Origin: an uncultured Muribaculaceae bacterium
Lineage (GTDB): Bacteria > Bacteroidota > Bacteroidia > Bacteroidales > Muribaculaceae
Length of the DNA stretch: 44,860 nucleotides
Assembly (NCBI GenBank): GCA_947179295.1
Contig: CAMXAZ010000020.1
Coordinates: 1 to 44,860, forward strand
Direction: 5' to 3'
In this document: positions 1 through 7,505 of the stretch, piece after piece
Layout: the number at the start of each line of letters is the position of its first letter
Numbering within the stretch: position 1 is the first letter of the stretch
Program-made: the position numbers and the translations under genes
The notes under the pieces: model-generated
Told to the model about the DNA's origin: nothing
The model's input: the letters and a program-made list of their open reading frames with translations, nothing else
Databases searched by the model: none

Positions 1-1
1 T

Positions 2-184
2 GAAACTATCAAATTGGCACGTAAAACAACGTTGCCTGATGAATATGTAAATGCTACTAAAGAAGCAGTCAAGCACTTGGGTAAATTTAAGCCTGGGAAA
101 ATGAATGGCATACCTAAAAGGGTATGGTATAACCTACCTATCATATATCCTATTCCATTAGATAAAATCATTACGAGCGAATAG
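2..184 (+). CDS. TonB-like C-terminal domain, partial (5' end outside window)
   Basis: Sixty codons are open from the left edge to a TAG at 182-184. The encoded tail carries a lysine-rich PGK-x-NG-x-P pattern followed by a valine/tyrosine strand and a final LPIIYPIP, which resembles the last strand of TonB C-terminal domains in Bacteroidetes (usually P-x-NG-x-P then LPI-x-F). Such proteins pass proton-motive energy to TonB-dependent outer membrane receptors, or act as BlaR/TonB fusions. Only the end is visible, so the N-terminal architecture is unknown. The stretch is distinctly AT-rich compared with the genes from 477 onward. A strong terminator follows 22 bases after the stop. The family call is moderate and rests on a short tail. 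Confidence 0.5.
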   Translation, partial: ETIKLARKTTLPDEYVNATKEAVKHLGKFKPGKMNGIPKRVWYNLPIIYPIPLDKIITSE

Positions 185-206
185 AAACTCGTCTTTTACA
201 ATATAT

Positions 207-245
207 AACGGCTTATGTATCTTCGCGGTACATAAGCCGTTTTCT
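207..245 (+). terminator. Intrinsic terminator after the TonB-like gene
   Basis: A perfect 13-bp stem (207-219 with 229-241) closes a 9-nt loop, and the right arm runs into TTTT. It ends the partial gene 2-184 and separates it from the merR-type gene. Confidence 0.8.
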
Positions 246-328
246 ATGTCATATCCCGTGTGGGTTAAGTGGCTCTCGGCTCTGTTAGAGTGCAAAGACA
301 TAAAAACTAAAGTTTTATTGCAAGAAAA

Positions 329-360
329 TTTGGATAATTAGATTGAATTCCCTATCCTTG
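329..360 (+). promoter_or_regulatory. Candidate Bacteroidetes-type promoter for the MerR-type gene
   Basis: TTTG at 329-332 is followed after 20 nt by TATCCTTG at 353-360, one mismatch from the Bacteroidetes housekeeping -7 box TAnnTTTG. It would give a leader of roughly 110 nt before the ATG at 477. That leader holds a perfect 8-bp inverted repeat (380-387 with 431-438). Confidence 0.35.
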
Positions 361-379
361 AGTCGTGAAACCATTTCTC

Positions 380-438
380 GTCGCAACGGAGTGAACACAT
401 GAAGATATTTTGCATCCTCGATGACGGTCTGTTGCGAC
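380..438 (+). repeat. Inverted repeat in the leader of the MerR-type gene
   Basis: GTCGCAAC at 380-387 is repeated inverted as GTTGCGAC at 431-438, with 43 nt between. It could form a long-loop stem in the mRNA leader or be a split operator. Nothing else in the sequence decides between these. Confidence 0.4.
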
Positions 439-476
439 TTTAAGACTGCACATCGAAATTTTATCTGTTTTATTTC

Positions 477-890
477 ATGATAACAAAATCGGCCGAGATA
501 TCGGCAACAAAAACCTACTACCGCATCCGCGAGGTTGTCGCAATGCTGAACATTCCGGCAAGCACATTGCGCTTCTGGGAAGATACGTTTGATCAACTGG
601 AGCCGCACAGGACTCCGTCGGGTCAGCGCCGATACACACCGGAGAATGTCGAGGTGTGCAAACTCATAAAACATTTGCTCCGCGACAAGGGTTATTCGCT
701 TGAATACGCCAAGAAGGAGCTGGAGGTCTACCGCAAGTGTCCGCCCCGGAACGACTATGTCTGCAAGTCGGCTGATGACGCTCTAAACCTTTTGAGTGAA
801 GTTGCCAAAATGATTAATGGCAATCTCCATGCCGAAGCAAGAATCAAGGCCATCGAAAAGTGGATCAAGACAGACCACTCCATTAATTGA
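477..890 (+). CDS. MerR family transcriptional regulator
   Basis: A 137-residue protein. Residues ~14-80 form a MerR-type winged helix-turn-helix: a YYRIREVA-like recognition start, then STLRFWE, then a wing with SGQRRYTPENVE. This is the Bacteroidetes subgroup that keeps only the DNA-binding half and a short helical tail and lacks a metal- or drug-binding domain. No cysteine cluster typical of metal sensors is visible. The ATG at 477 leaves 13 residues before the HTH. It stands alone, between the terminator at 207-245 and the two-way terminator at 994-1040, so its neighbours give no hint of its target. Family certain; regulon unknown. Confidence 0.85.
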   Translation: MITKSAEISATKTYYRIREVVAMLNIPASTLRFWEDTFDQLEPHRTPSGQRRYTPENVEVCKLIKHLLRDKGYSLEYAKKELEVYRKCPPRNDYVCKSADDALNLLSEVAKMINGNLHAEARIKAIEKWIKTDHSIN

Positions 891-993
891 TGATATATAT
901 TTGGCCAGAACCGTCAGCTATACGGCCTCAACCACCCGTTTCATTTTTCTGACCTGCGTTCATTTTAAAGATGCGGGATTCTGCAATCACAAC

Positions 994-1040
994 AACAGCC
1001 TCTGCCGGATCAAAAAATAATCCGGCAGAGGCTCTGTTTG
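994..1040. terminator. Bidirectional terminator between merR-type and zeta-like genes
   Basis: AACAGCCTCTGCCGGAT at 994-1010 pairs with 1020-1038, with a 2-nt bulge, around a short A-rich loop. T-rich sequence follows on the plus strand and A-rich sequence precedes it, so it can serve both converging units (477-890 and 1074-1836). The 103 bases from 891 to 993 show no gene. Confidence 0.65.
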
Positions 1041-1073
1041 TTCTGGCGATAGGGCGATAGCCTGAATGGCCAT

Positions 1074-1301
1074 CTAATTTCTCGAAATTTCTTTTACGGC
1101 TTCTGCAAGGAAATGGTCAAGCGCATCTTTGGCCGACATGGTGTAGACCGTACCGTCATCGTGAGCGTAGACAACGGTCTGCCCTTTGACCACCTTGTCT
1201 AAAAGACACTTTTCGACCGCAACTTCCATTCCGCGGGCTAATTTTTCGGATATGTTATTGTCAGTCTTCCTGCGTCTTTCCATCGTTTTTGATTCGTTCA
1301 T
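1074..1301 (-). CDS. Small protein overlapping the zeta-like ATPase gene, possible partner or antitoxin
   Basis: Seventy-five residues, acidic at the C-terminus, with no motif I can name. The gene begins inside the 3' end of the zeta-like gene on the same strand: 41 bases overlap with the first ATG, or 23 with the ATG at residue 7 (minus-strand start 1283). That close coupling implies translational linkage. The protein has a helical N-terminus (ISEKLARGMEVAVEK) and a strand-rich middle containing DDGTVYTM, the size and style of small partners coded beside zeta/ABC-type ATPases in Bacteroidetes. A toxin-antitoxin role is inference from position; order would be toxin first, opposite to classical epsilon-zeta. 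Confidence 0.55.
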   Translation of the reverse strand: MNESKTMERRRKTDNNISEKLARGMEVAVEKCLLDKVVKGQTVVYAHDDGTVYTMSAKDALDHFLAEAVKEISRN

Positions 1302-1836
1302 ATATTTCCGGGGCTAAAGTCAGTGTGTCATTCGCCACTACACGAGGGCGACAGCGAGTGTTATCTATAATGGTCCAGCTGTCGACAATTGGCATAAACA
1401 GGTTGAACAGATTGTCTATGCCATGATGATAGCGGCGCACGATAACATCGGTGGGTATATTATGGCCTCCTTCACTGACTCGCTGGGCAACACGTTTGAT
1501 TGCCAGCTGCGGTGACGACAGCCAGATGTAAAGCAGATGGACAAAGTAGCCCAGTTTATGGGCTTTGGAGACCAGGGCATGGTAACTGCGTGTGGCCAGC
1601 GTGGTCTCTATAGCAAAGGTGATTCCTTTATGCAACAACTCTTCTATTCGGCCGAGCATGATACGTCCGGCCTCCATGCTCACACTTTCCGGATGGAAAG
1701 GTGAAAGGCCTTTGGCAATCTCATCGGCATTTACAAATTGTTGACAGTCAAGGACGTCAGGCAAAAGGGTGAATGAAGCTGTGGTCTTCCCAGCCCCATT
1801 GCAACCGGCGATGATGTACAAACTTGGCGATTTCAT
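1261..1836 (-). CDS. Zeta-toxin-like P-loop ATPase/kinase
   Basis: A 191-residue P-loop protein with Walker A GCNGAGKT at residues 11-18. It continues with VNADEIA, the Asn/Asp pattern found after the P-loop in zeta toxins and COG4185-type ATPases, then FAIETTL, and RVAQRVSEGGH followed by VIRRYHHGIDNL in the C-terminal half. Zeta toxins phosphorylate UDP-N-acetylglucosamine and so block wall synthesis; whether this chromosomal relative does so is not known. It lies 76 bases downstream of the MurF-Alr gene on the same strand with no terminator between them, so co-transcription is possible. A small overlapping gene follows. Family call firm, toxicity unproven. Confidence 0.75.
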   Translation of the reverse strand: MKSPSLYIIAGCNGAGKTTASFTLLPDVLDCQQFVNADEIAKGLSPFHPESVSMEAGRIMLGRIEELLHKGITFAIETTLATRSYHALVSKAHKLGYFVHLLYIWLSSPQLAIKRVAQRVSEGGHNIPTDVIVRRYHHGIDNLFNLFMPIVDSWTIIDNTRCRPRVVANDTLTLAPEIYERIKNDGKTQED

Positions 1837-1912
1837 AATTAGTTGTTTTGGTTTAAGGGGGTATGATTCGTGTGTTTTATATATAGATGACTTCCGTCTG
1901 CCGAGGAGCTTT

Positions 1913-4390
1913 TCACTCTCTATAGTAGACGCGTTTGACGCGCTGCGACACGGAGGTCAGGACTTCATAGGGTATTGTACCGAGGACTTCGGCAAGATCG
2001 TCGACCGGAATATTTTCGCCGAATATCTCCACACGGTCTCCGACTTTGACATCAGCCACATCCGTGACATCAATCATGCAGGCGTCCATACAGATGCTTC
2101 CGACGGTGGGACATTTGACGCCATTGACCATCACCGATGTATTGCCATAGCCGAGGTGACGGTTAATGCCATCGGCATAGCCCACCGGAATGGTGGCAAT
2201 CACCGACTGCCGCTTCAACACTCCACGGCGGTTGTAGCCGATTGTGGTTCCTTCAGGCCAGTTTTTCAGCGAGATAATCACAGTGTTGAGCGAAGAGACC
2301 GGACGCAGATCATCCTGCGAACCGTCATGCATGGTCTTGACACCATAGAGCCCGATTCCGAGACGCACCATATCGAGCTGATGGTCAGGGAAACGGGTGA
2401 TGCCTGTAGAGTTCAGAATATGCCGCAGTATTTTCCGCTCAGGGAATGCCGACAGGAGCATCCTGCAACATTCATCAAAATAAGCGAACTGCCGCTGGGT
2501 ATAGTCATCCTCCATCGGATCATCGGCGGCGCAGAGATGAGAGAATATCGAGCGTGGAACAACTCTATCCTGACTCTTGAGCAGTTCGATCAGCTCAGGG
2601 AGATCCTCTTTAAGGAATCCGAGGCGGTGCATTCCGGAATCAATCTTGATATGGACCGGATAGCCCGTGATGCCATAGCGGCCGGCCTCGCGGATCAATG
2701 CGCGCAAGAAATCAAAGCTGTATATCTCAGGCTCCAGACGATCGGTAAACAAGGCATGGAAATTCTCAACCGTCGGATTCAATACTAGAATTGGCATAGT
2801 GATTCCTGCACGACGCAGATCTGCACCTTCATCATGCACGGCCACGGCAAGATATGATGCACCCTGAGCCTGCAAGGTGCGCGCAAGTTCATGCGAACCT
2901 GCGCCATAGCCTGAGGCTTTGATCATACAGGCAATGGCCGTTGTCGGCTTGATGCGCGAGCGGAAGGCGTTGAAATTCGCCACCACGGCATCAAGATTGA
3001 TTTCCAGCACCGTTTCATGCTGTCGGGCTTCAAGAAGCTCGCAGATGCGTCCGAATCCAAACGCCGGAGCGCCTTTTATCAAAATCAGCTCCCCGCGGAA
3101 ATCAGACGTAGACTTTTTATGTAGAAAATCTTCAGTCGAAGTAAAAAATTCAGATTCCGGACCGAAGCAATCCTTATGGGCCATCAACTCAGGGCCGATC
3201 CCGATCACCCGGTTCACACCGGCAAGAACCAGCAGCTCAGACATACGCCGGTAAAGGTCCTCCAAATCGGTATCGGCATCGTGCATCAGATCACTGACTA
3301 CGACCGTAGCCTTACAATCAGGAGTCATTCTCCGCTTCATGAAATCAAGCGCCGGGGCAAGAGAGTTGAAATCACTGGTGTAGTTGTCATGGACAAGCAG
3401 ACAGCCATTGACACCCTCAATGACTTCAAGGCGTGTGCCAACGGGCGTAAGTGATGCCATCCGCCGGCGTATGGTCTCCTGATTTATTCCAAGCAGAAGC
3501 ATCACAGCAAGACAATGGATAGCATTCTCAAGTTCATGCTCTCCCTCAAACGGGATTTCCAGCACGGCGCTCTGACCACCTTTATATATATAGCAAAATT
3601 CGGTCCGGCCATTTCCTCTGACAACATCGCAGATATACAGCGGAGCCTCAGGATCAGTCCGTGACCACCCCATCATTTCAGGAGCAGCTTTCACACAGCC
3701 TGAAATCAAAGGATCATCCGCATTATAGATGACACACCTGCATCCGTCAAGAAGCAGAGCCTTCTCCCGACACTTCTGCTCTATGGACTCAAAACCGGCA
3801 CTGTGAGCCGGACCGATATTGGTGAAAATGCCGATTTCAGGCTTAAGTATCTCCTTAAGCTTCGCCATTTCACCCGGTTGCGAGATTCCGGCTTCAAATA
3901 TCCCCATAGCGGAGTCTTTGTCAAGCTGCCAGACCGACAAAGGCACACCTATCTGCGAGTTGTAGCTGCGTGGGCTTCTTACGATTTCAATATCGGCCTG
4001 AAGCAATTGATTGAGCCATTCTTTCACAGTGGTTTTTCCTCTACTGCCTGTAATGGCAATCAGAGGCACATCGTAACGCCGGCGATGATTCGCGGCCAGA
4101 GTCTGCAACGCAGCTAACGGCGACTCAACGCACAGTACATTGGCATCCGGAAGCCCATCCGGACATGAAAATGAGCCAGAAACCACAAAATTACGTACTC
4201 CACGTTCATAGAGCGATTTAACGTAGCGGTGTCCATCGCCCGAAGACGTTTCAAGGGCAAAAAACAATGTGTCTGACGGATATGTCAATGATCGGCTGTC
4301 AGTCAACAGTCGAGATATCTTGAAATCAGGAGCAGGCAATGATGAATCAGCCCCGATTATTTTTGCTATTTCAGAGATTGAATAGTCCAT
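1913..4390 (-). CDS. Bifunctional MurF (UDP-MurNAc-tripeptide:D-Ala-D-Ala ligase) / alanine racemase
   Basis: An 825-residue fusion making and using D-alanine for peptidoglycan. Residues ~1-455 are MurF-like: ATP loop ITGSRGKTT near 113-121, RSYNSQIG near 141-148, TNIGPAH near 190-196, and DNYTSDFNSL where free-standing MurF has DSYNANP. Residues ~460-825 are alanine racemase: the PLP-binding lysine is Lys491 in MIKASGYGAG, followed by HIKIDSGMHRLGF, VRLGIGLYG, GYADG and CMDACMIDV. The fusion is typical of Bacteroidetes. It overlaps the stop of the upstream GSCFA gene by one base (TAATG), so the two are translated together. Cytoplasmic. The altered MurF motif leaves some doubt about full ligase activity. 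Confidence 0.92.
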   Translation of the reverse strand: MDYSISEIAKIIGADSSLPAPDFKISRLLTDSRSLTYPSDTLFFALETSSGDGHRYVKSLYERGVRNFVVSGSFSCPDGLPDANVLCVESPLAALQTLAANHRRRYDVPLIAITGSRGKTTVKEWLNQLLQADIEIVRSPRSYNSQIGVPLSVWQLDKDSAMGIFEAGISQPGEMAKLKEILKPEIGIFTNIGPAHSAGFESIEQKCREKALLLDGCRCVIYNADDPLISGCVKAAPEMMGWSRTDPEAPLYICDVVRGNGRTEFCYIYKGGQSAVLEIPFEGEHELENAIHCLAVMLLLGINQETIRRRMASLTPVGTRLEVIEGVNGCLLVHDNYTSDFNSLAPALDFMKRRMTPDCKATVVVSDLMHDADTDLEDLYRRMSELLVLAGVNRVIGIGPELMAHKDCFGPESEFFTSTEDFLHKKSTSDFRGELILIKGAPAFGFGRICELLEARQHETVLEINLDAVVANFNAFRSRIKPTTAIACMIKASGYGAGSHELARTLQAQGASYLAVAVHDEGADLRRAGITMPILVLNPTVENFHALFTDRLEPEIYSFDFLRALIREAGRYGITGYPVHIKIDSGMHRLGFLKEDLPELIELLKSQDRVVPRSIFSHLCAADDPMEDDYTQRQFAYFDECCRMLLSAFPERKILRHILNSTGITRFPDHQLDMVRLGIGLYGVKTMHDGSQDDLRPVSSLNTVIISLKNWPEGTTIGYNRRGVLKRQSVIATIPVGYADGINRHLGYGNTSVMVNGVKCPTVGSICMDACMIDVTDVADVKVGDRVEIFGENIPVDDLAEVLGTIPYEVLTSVSQRVKRVYYRE

Positions 4391-5382
4391 TATTTAAATA
4401 ATGTATTCTTGTCATTATAACGCCTTATAGCGTCGGTGAGTTTTGGATAACGTTCAGTAATTGCACTGATAGCCCTCTGCCTTGCCGCAATTTCCTTCGA
4501 CCCGGCCTCTGTCGAGGAAGCTACAATGCGGTGGGAAAGCCGACGGGTCAGGGCGCGGGCTTCAGCCGCGACCTTTTCAGTTTCAGGAGAGAAGTATGAT
4601 GCGCGAAAAATTTCATATATATAATCGACTGCCTGTGACGATGGATGCTTCATATCCTCCGCATAGAACCGATAATCGCGCAGATCGTCCATCATTATCT
4701 CATAGGCAGGGAAATAGCTCACGATATCTTCACCAAAGGCTTTCACCACTTGGTCTACAGCCAGAAGCAGAGTCGCTTTGATCAACTGATTCCCATGAGC
4801 GCCTGATTCGAGATAGCGCAGAGGACTAACCGTAAAAACGATTTTCGCCAACGGATTAAACCCTCTGATCAGTTCTACACACTCCTTAAGAACCGCCACC
4901 GCATCATCAAGCCCAAGATTCTGAATTTCGAATTCCCCGGCAGGCTGTTTATGGCAATTGGCCACAACCTGCCCCGACACGATATGCCTGAACGCTCTTG
5001 TAGTCCCCAAAGTCACGAACACTACTGAAGCGGTCTTCAAGGCCTCATGGCCGGACAACACCGAGGCTGTCATCTCATCTGCCGCCTGTGCTCTGTCAGC
5101 AGCGGAATATCGGGAGTGGAACATGAAACTGCGGTATAGCCCCTCCACTTCAATAAGCCCCTCTTCATTGATTGACTGACAGTCTCTCAGAATTTCCAGT
5201 GACCTCAAGACTGACATCGGATTGTAGACCGGACCAAAAGGATTGACCTCGACATCAAAAAGGTCATCTCTGAGACACTTGCCTATATTATCCGTGAAGC
5301 ATGAACCAAGCAAGAGCATGGGCTTACCATGTTCCACAAGGCCTTGACGGCAGAGCGGACGTATGACTGTTCGAAATTCCAT
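4390..5382 (-). CDS. GSCFA domain-containing protein (SGNH-hydrolase-like)
   Basis: A 330-residue protein. The family signature appears as LLLGSCFTDNIG at residues ~23-34, then NPFGPVYNP, FVTLGTTRAF, and a C-terminal DMKHPSSQAVDYIY block that places Asp and His like the SGNH/GDSL hydrolase end. The GSCFA family is believed to be related to SGNH esterases, but its substrate is not established. No signal peptide is seen, so it is probably cytoplasmic. It is the first gene of a minus-strand unit with MurF-Alr (one-base TAATG overlap), which suggests a link to cell-wall or D-alanine metabolism; that link is inference. Confidence 0.85.
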   Translation of the reverse strand: MEFRTVIRPLCRQGLVEHGKPMLLLGSCFTDNIGKCLRDDLFDVEVNPFGPVYNPMSVLRSLEILRDCQSINEEGLIEVEGLYRSFMFHSRYSAADRAQAADEMTASVLSGHEALKTASVVFVTLGTTRAFRHIVSGQVVANCHKQPAGEFEIQNLGLDDAVAVLKECVELIRGFNPLAKIVFTVSPLRYLESGAHGNQLIKATLLLAVDQVVKAFGEDIVSYFPAYEIMMDDLRDYRFYAEDMKHPSSQAVDYIYEIFRASYFSPETEKVAAEARALTRRLSHRIVASSTEAGSKEIAARQRAISAITERYPKLTDAIRRYNDKNTLFK

Positions 5383-5469
5383 TTCTCTTTTTATGTTTTG
5401 CCATCAGACACACTGCAAAATTTATTACAGAAGTAGCCGATAGCCCTATCGTAGAATTGATGCGATTGA

Positions 5470-5477
5470 CAAAATTA
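5470..5477 (-). promoter_or_regulatory. Candidate -7 box for the GSCFA/murF-alr unit
   Basis: Read on the minus strand this is TAATTTTG, an exact match to TAnnTTTG, lying 88 bases upstream of the ATG at 5382. No convincing TTTG is seen 19-21 nt further upstream, so this is only a candidate. Confidence 0.3.
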
Positions 5478-5530
5478 CTAATAATCTTCAAGAACCAGGT
5501 TAAAAAAAACAATAATCTGATTCTGTCATT

Positions 5531-5562
5531 CAACAACCGCCAACAACCGCCAACAACCGCCA
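5531..5562. repeat. 10-bp tandem repeat (3.2 copies)
   Basis: CAACAACCGC is repeated three times head to tail (5531-5560) with the first two bases of a fourth copy. It lies in the AT-rich spacer between the divergent units at 5382 (minus) and 5794 (plus), just upstream of the minus-strand -7 candidate. The unit length is close to one helical turn. The rest of the 411-base spacer 5383-5793 shows only the promoter candidates listed. Confidence 0.8.
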
Positions 5563-5677
5563 TAGATCAAATGCGACAAGCGAACATAAAAGCAGCCGGC
5601 AATCTTCTTGTAAATTACACACTTAGCCATAAATACACATTGTTTATGTTAATTTTAATTAAATATCAGCCTATCGC

Positions 5678-5708
5678 TTGGTCATTCCTCAAAATATATG
5701 TAGCTTTA
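5678..5708 (+). promoter_or_regulatory. Candidate promoter for the secreted protein gene
   Basis: TTGG at 5678-5681, a 19-nt spacer and TAGCTTTA at 5701-5708 fit the Bacteroidetes consensus with one mismatch in each box. The expected leader is about 80 nt. Confidence 0.35.
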
Positions 5709-5793
5709 GGCACTACATCTTATTATCCGTCAGTAGAATAGTTGATCATCAATTTTTTCATTCTAATCTACACAGACCTTTCATAAATTAATC

Positions 5794-7206
5794 ATGAAAC
5801 ATTTCTCCCTGATCAAGGCTATCGCTGCAACTTTCGGCGTCACCTTTCTTACTTTTCAGCCCATGCAGGCTGAGAACGCAGCTGAGAACACTTATCGGCT
5901 TGTAACGAACAACAACATGATTATCGACCGATGTGTCTATCTCTTAGTAGCCGAAGACCTTGACATCGCAGCCGCAAACCAGATGAATAGCCCAAGCGGC
6001 ATTAAAACCACCGCAATCACACGTGGCGCCAACGGCATCATCAGCCTGCCGAAGGAGCATTCCGTTGGAGAATACTCCATTTTTTATACCGAGCTCCAGA
6101 AAACATGCGACTGCGGATCTCCGGAATTGCACGTTGATTACCCCTGGACATTCAGACCATCATTTTCACAGGATTATCTGACATATTATTACACGGATGG
6201 CATAAAAATCGGCCCGCTTGCCATAAAGCCACGCCTTTATCATTACTATACCACTGTCGATATTGACCCGGAATCATACACATGCGCGACATCATTCTAT
6301 TTAGAAGGCAATAAAGCCAATTGCTATGGACTATGGTTCAAAGAAGAAGGCGGAGAATATATCCTCAATACATATGCACCGGAAACAGACGGTCTGCGCC
6401 GGATGCAGCTGTACCGCAAAGAAATCTACGACCTCAAGGTAATGGAAATCAAAAAGACCGACAACACCTACAATATCAAAATACACGTAAATACATTTGA
6501 CGAGAGCAACGATTACAGCAAAGGCCATCTGATGTATATTTTCAGCGATGAAGAGGTACTGTTCAATGACGATATCTATCATGACCCGGAAACAGTCATC
6601 CTCAGAAACTACAATGCCGGCGACCTTGAAATAAATTATACCGGCAGCAAAAAATATCTTTGGCTCATACGTGATCATGGCTCCAACGAACGCTTTACCG
6701 ATGCCATAAAAGTAGAAATCAAAGAAACCCAAAAGCCGCCCACTTCAGCTGAATACAACCACTTCACACCTCCGGCAGCAGAAGGATATTCCGTCGGCTC
6801 ATATATTGATTTTGAGCCTAAAGACACCGATGTGAAAATATACTATACTCTTGACGGACAAGATCCGGTAATTCCCGAAAGCAAAATTTCGACACTCGCA
6901 GAAGACAACAGTGAAGAAGAAGAGCACAGAGGCAAAACTTACGATCTTGACATACGTCCGCTGATCTACGAAGGCTCCCCACTTTCAATCCGCTACATCG
7001 CAGTGAAAGCCGGCCACTCGCCAAGCGCAGTAGCAGCTGTCAATATCCCAGGGATTCCCACATCCATAACTCTTACCGAAGCCGATAACTCCCAAAAGGA
7101 GCCGGAATACTTCAACATGCAAGGATTCCGGGTCTACACTCCTCTTGCACCCGGACTATACATCCGCAGACACAATGGAAAAACAGAAAAGATAATTATT
7201 CGCTGA
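5794..7206 (+). CDS. Secreted protein with chitobiase-C-like repeat and sorting-tail-like C-terminus
   Basis: A 470-residue protein with a signal peptide at residues 1-27 (basic start, hydrophobic core, MQA-E cleavage). I recognise no catalytic family. Residues ~25-330 are beta-rich with many Tyr and Asp. Around residues 350-410 is a segment with IYYTLDGQDPV, the pattern of the chitobiase/beta-hexosaminidase C-terminal-type domain common in Bacteroidetes surface proteins. The last ~30 residues (FNMQGFRVYTP, APGLYIRR, ending KIIIR) look like the short C-terminal tail domain shared with type IX-secreted proteins. The gene is monocistronic, between a candidate promoter and a strong terminator. 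Somewhat AT-richer than the genes after it. Envelope location likely, function unknown. Confidence 0.7.
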   Translation: MKHFSLIKAIAATFGVTFLTFQPMQAENAAENTYRLVTNNNMIIDRCVYLLVAEDLDIAAANQMNSPSGIKTTAITRGANGIISLPKEHSVGEYSIFYTELQKTCDCGSPELHVDYPWTFRPSFSQDYLTYYYTDGIKIGPLAIKPRLYHYYTTVDIDPESYTCATSFYLEGNKANCYGLWFKEEGGEYILNTYAPETDGLRRMQLYRKEIYDLKVMEIKKTDNTYNIKIHVNTFDESNDYSKGHLMYIFSDEEVLFNDDIYHDPETVILRNYNAGDLEINYTGSKKYLWLIRDHGSNERFTDAIKVEIKETQKPPTSAEYNHFTPPAAEGYSVGSYIDFEPKDTDVKIYYTLDGQDPVIPESKISTLAEDNSEEEEHRGKTYDLDIRPLIYEGSPLSIRYIAVKAGHSPSAVAAVNIPGIPTSITLTEADNSQKEPEYFNMQGFRVYTPLAPGLYIRRHNGKTEKIIIR

Positions 7207-7234
7207 TCTCCTCTCTACTCTGACAGCAATTGTC

Positions 7235-7276
7235 AAAGGCGCAGTATCGAACCATCTGGCTTCTTACTGCGCCTTT
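7235..7276 (+). terminator. Intrinsic terminator after the secreted protein gene
   Basis: A perfect 12-bp stem, 7235-7246 with 7265-7276, closes an 18-nt loop; the right arm ends in TTT. Between here and 7434 I see only a short direct repeat, GCAATGAAT at 7361-7369 and 7373-7381. Confidence 0.65.
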
Positions 7277-7434
7277 CATCTTTCCTGCATCATCATTGCC
7301 ACTCATCCAGATTTCATTTAGAGATCGTAAAAAACAACCTCTAAAGCTGAATTCCGAATCGCAATGAATAGCGCAATGAATGGCATCCGAAACAAGCCGA
7401 CCGAGAGACACACGTAGATTTTAAGATGATTCGG

Positions 7435-7465
7435 TTTGAACTTTTAGCAAAAAGTTGTAATTTTG
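7435..7465 (+). promoter_or_regulatory. Promoter of the pyrK-pyrD unit
   Basis: TTTG at 7435-7438, a 19-nt spacer and TAATTTTG at 7458-7465 match the Bacteroidetes housekeeping consensus exactly. The predicted start near 7470 leaves a leader of about 36 nt before the GTG at 7506. Confidence 0.75.
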
Positions 7466-7505
7466 TGGAGATGGAATAAACCCACCTAATCCTAACCTCA
7501 TTATC

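Noticed and set aside
315-674. A 119-codon minus-strand frame across the merR leader and 5' half
   Set aside because: It is antisense to the MerR helix-turn-helix and shows no family pattern; shadow frame.
817-1020. A 67-codon plus-strand frame overlapping the end of the merR-type gene
   Set aside because: It overlaps the MerR coding end out of frame, runs into the terminator hairpin at 994-1040 and has no recognisable content.
1769-2788. A 339-codon plus-strand frame opposite MurF-Alr
   Set aside because: It lies antisense to well-conserved alanine racemase motifs and its product has no recognisable pattern; it is a shadow frame.
5531-5562. Short repeats considered as a CRISPR array
   Set aside because: The units are only 10 bp, directly adjacent with no spacers, and no cas genes are present.
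5457-5741. A 94-codon plus-strand frame in the AT-rich spacer
   Set aside because: It needs a TTG start, runs through the 10-bp repeat and both promoter candidates, and has low-complexity content.
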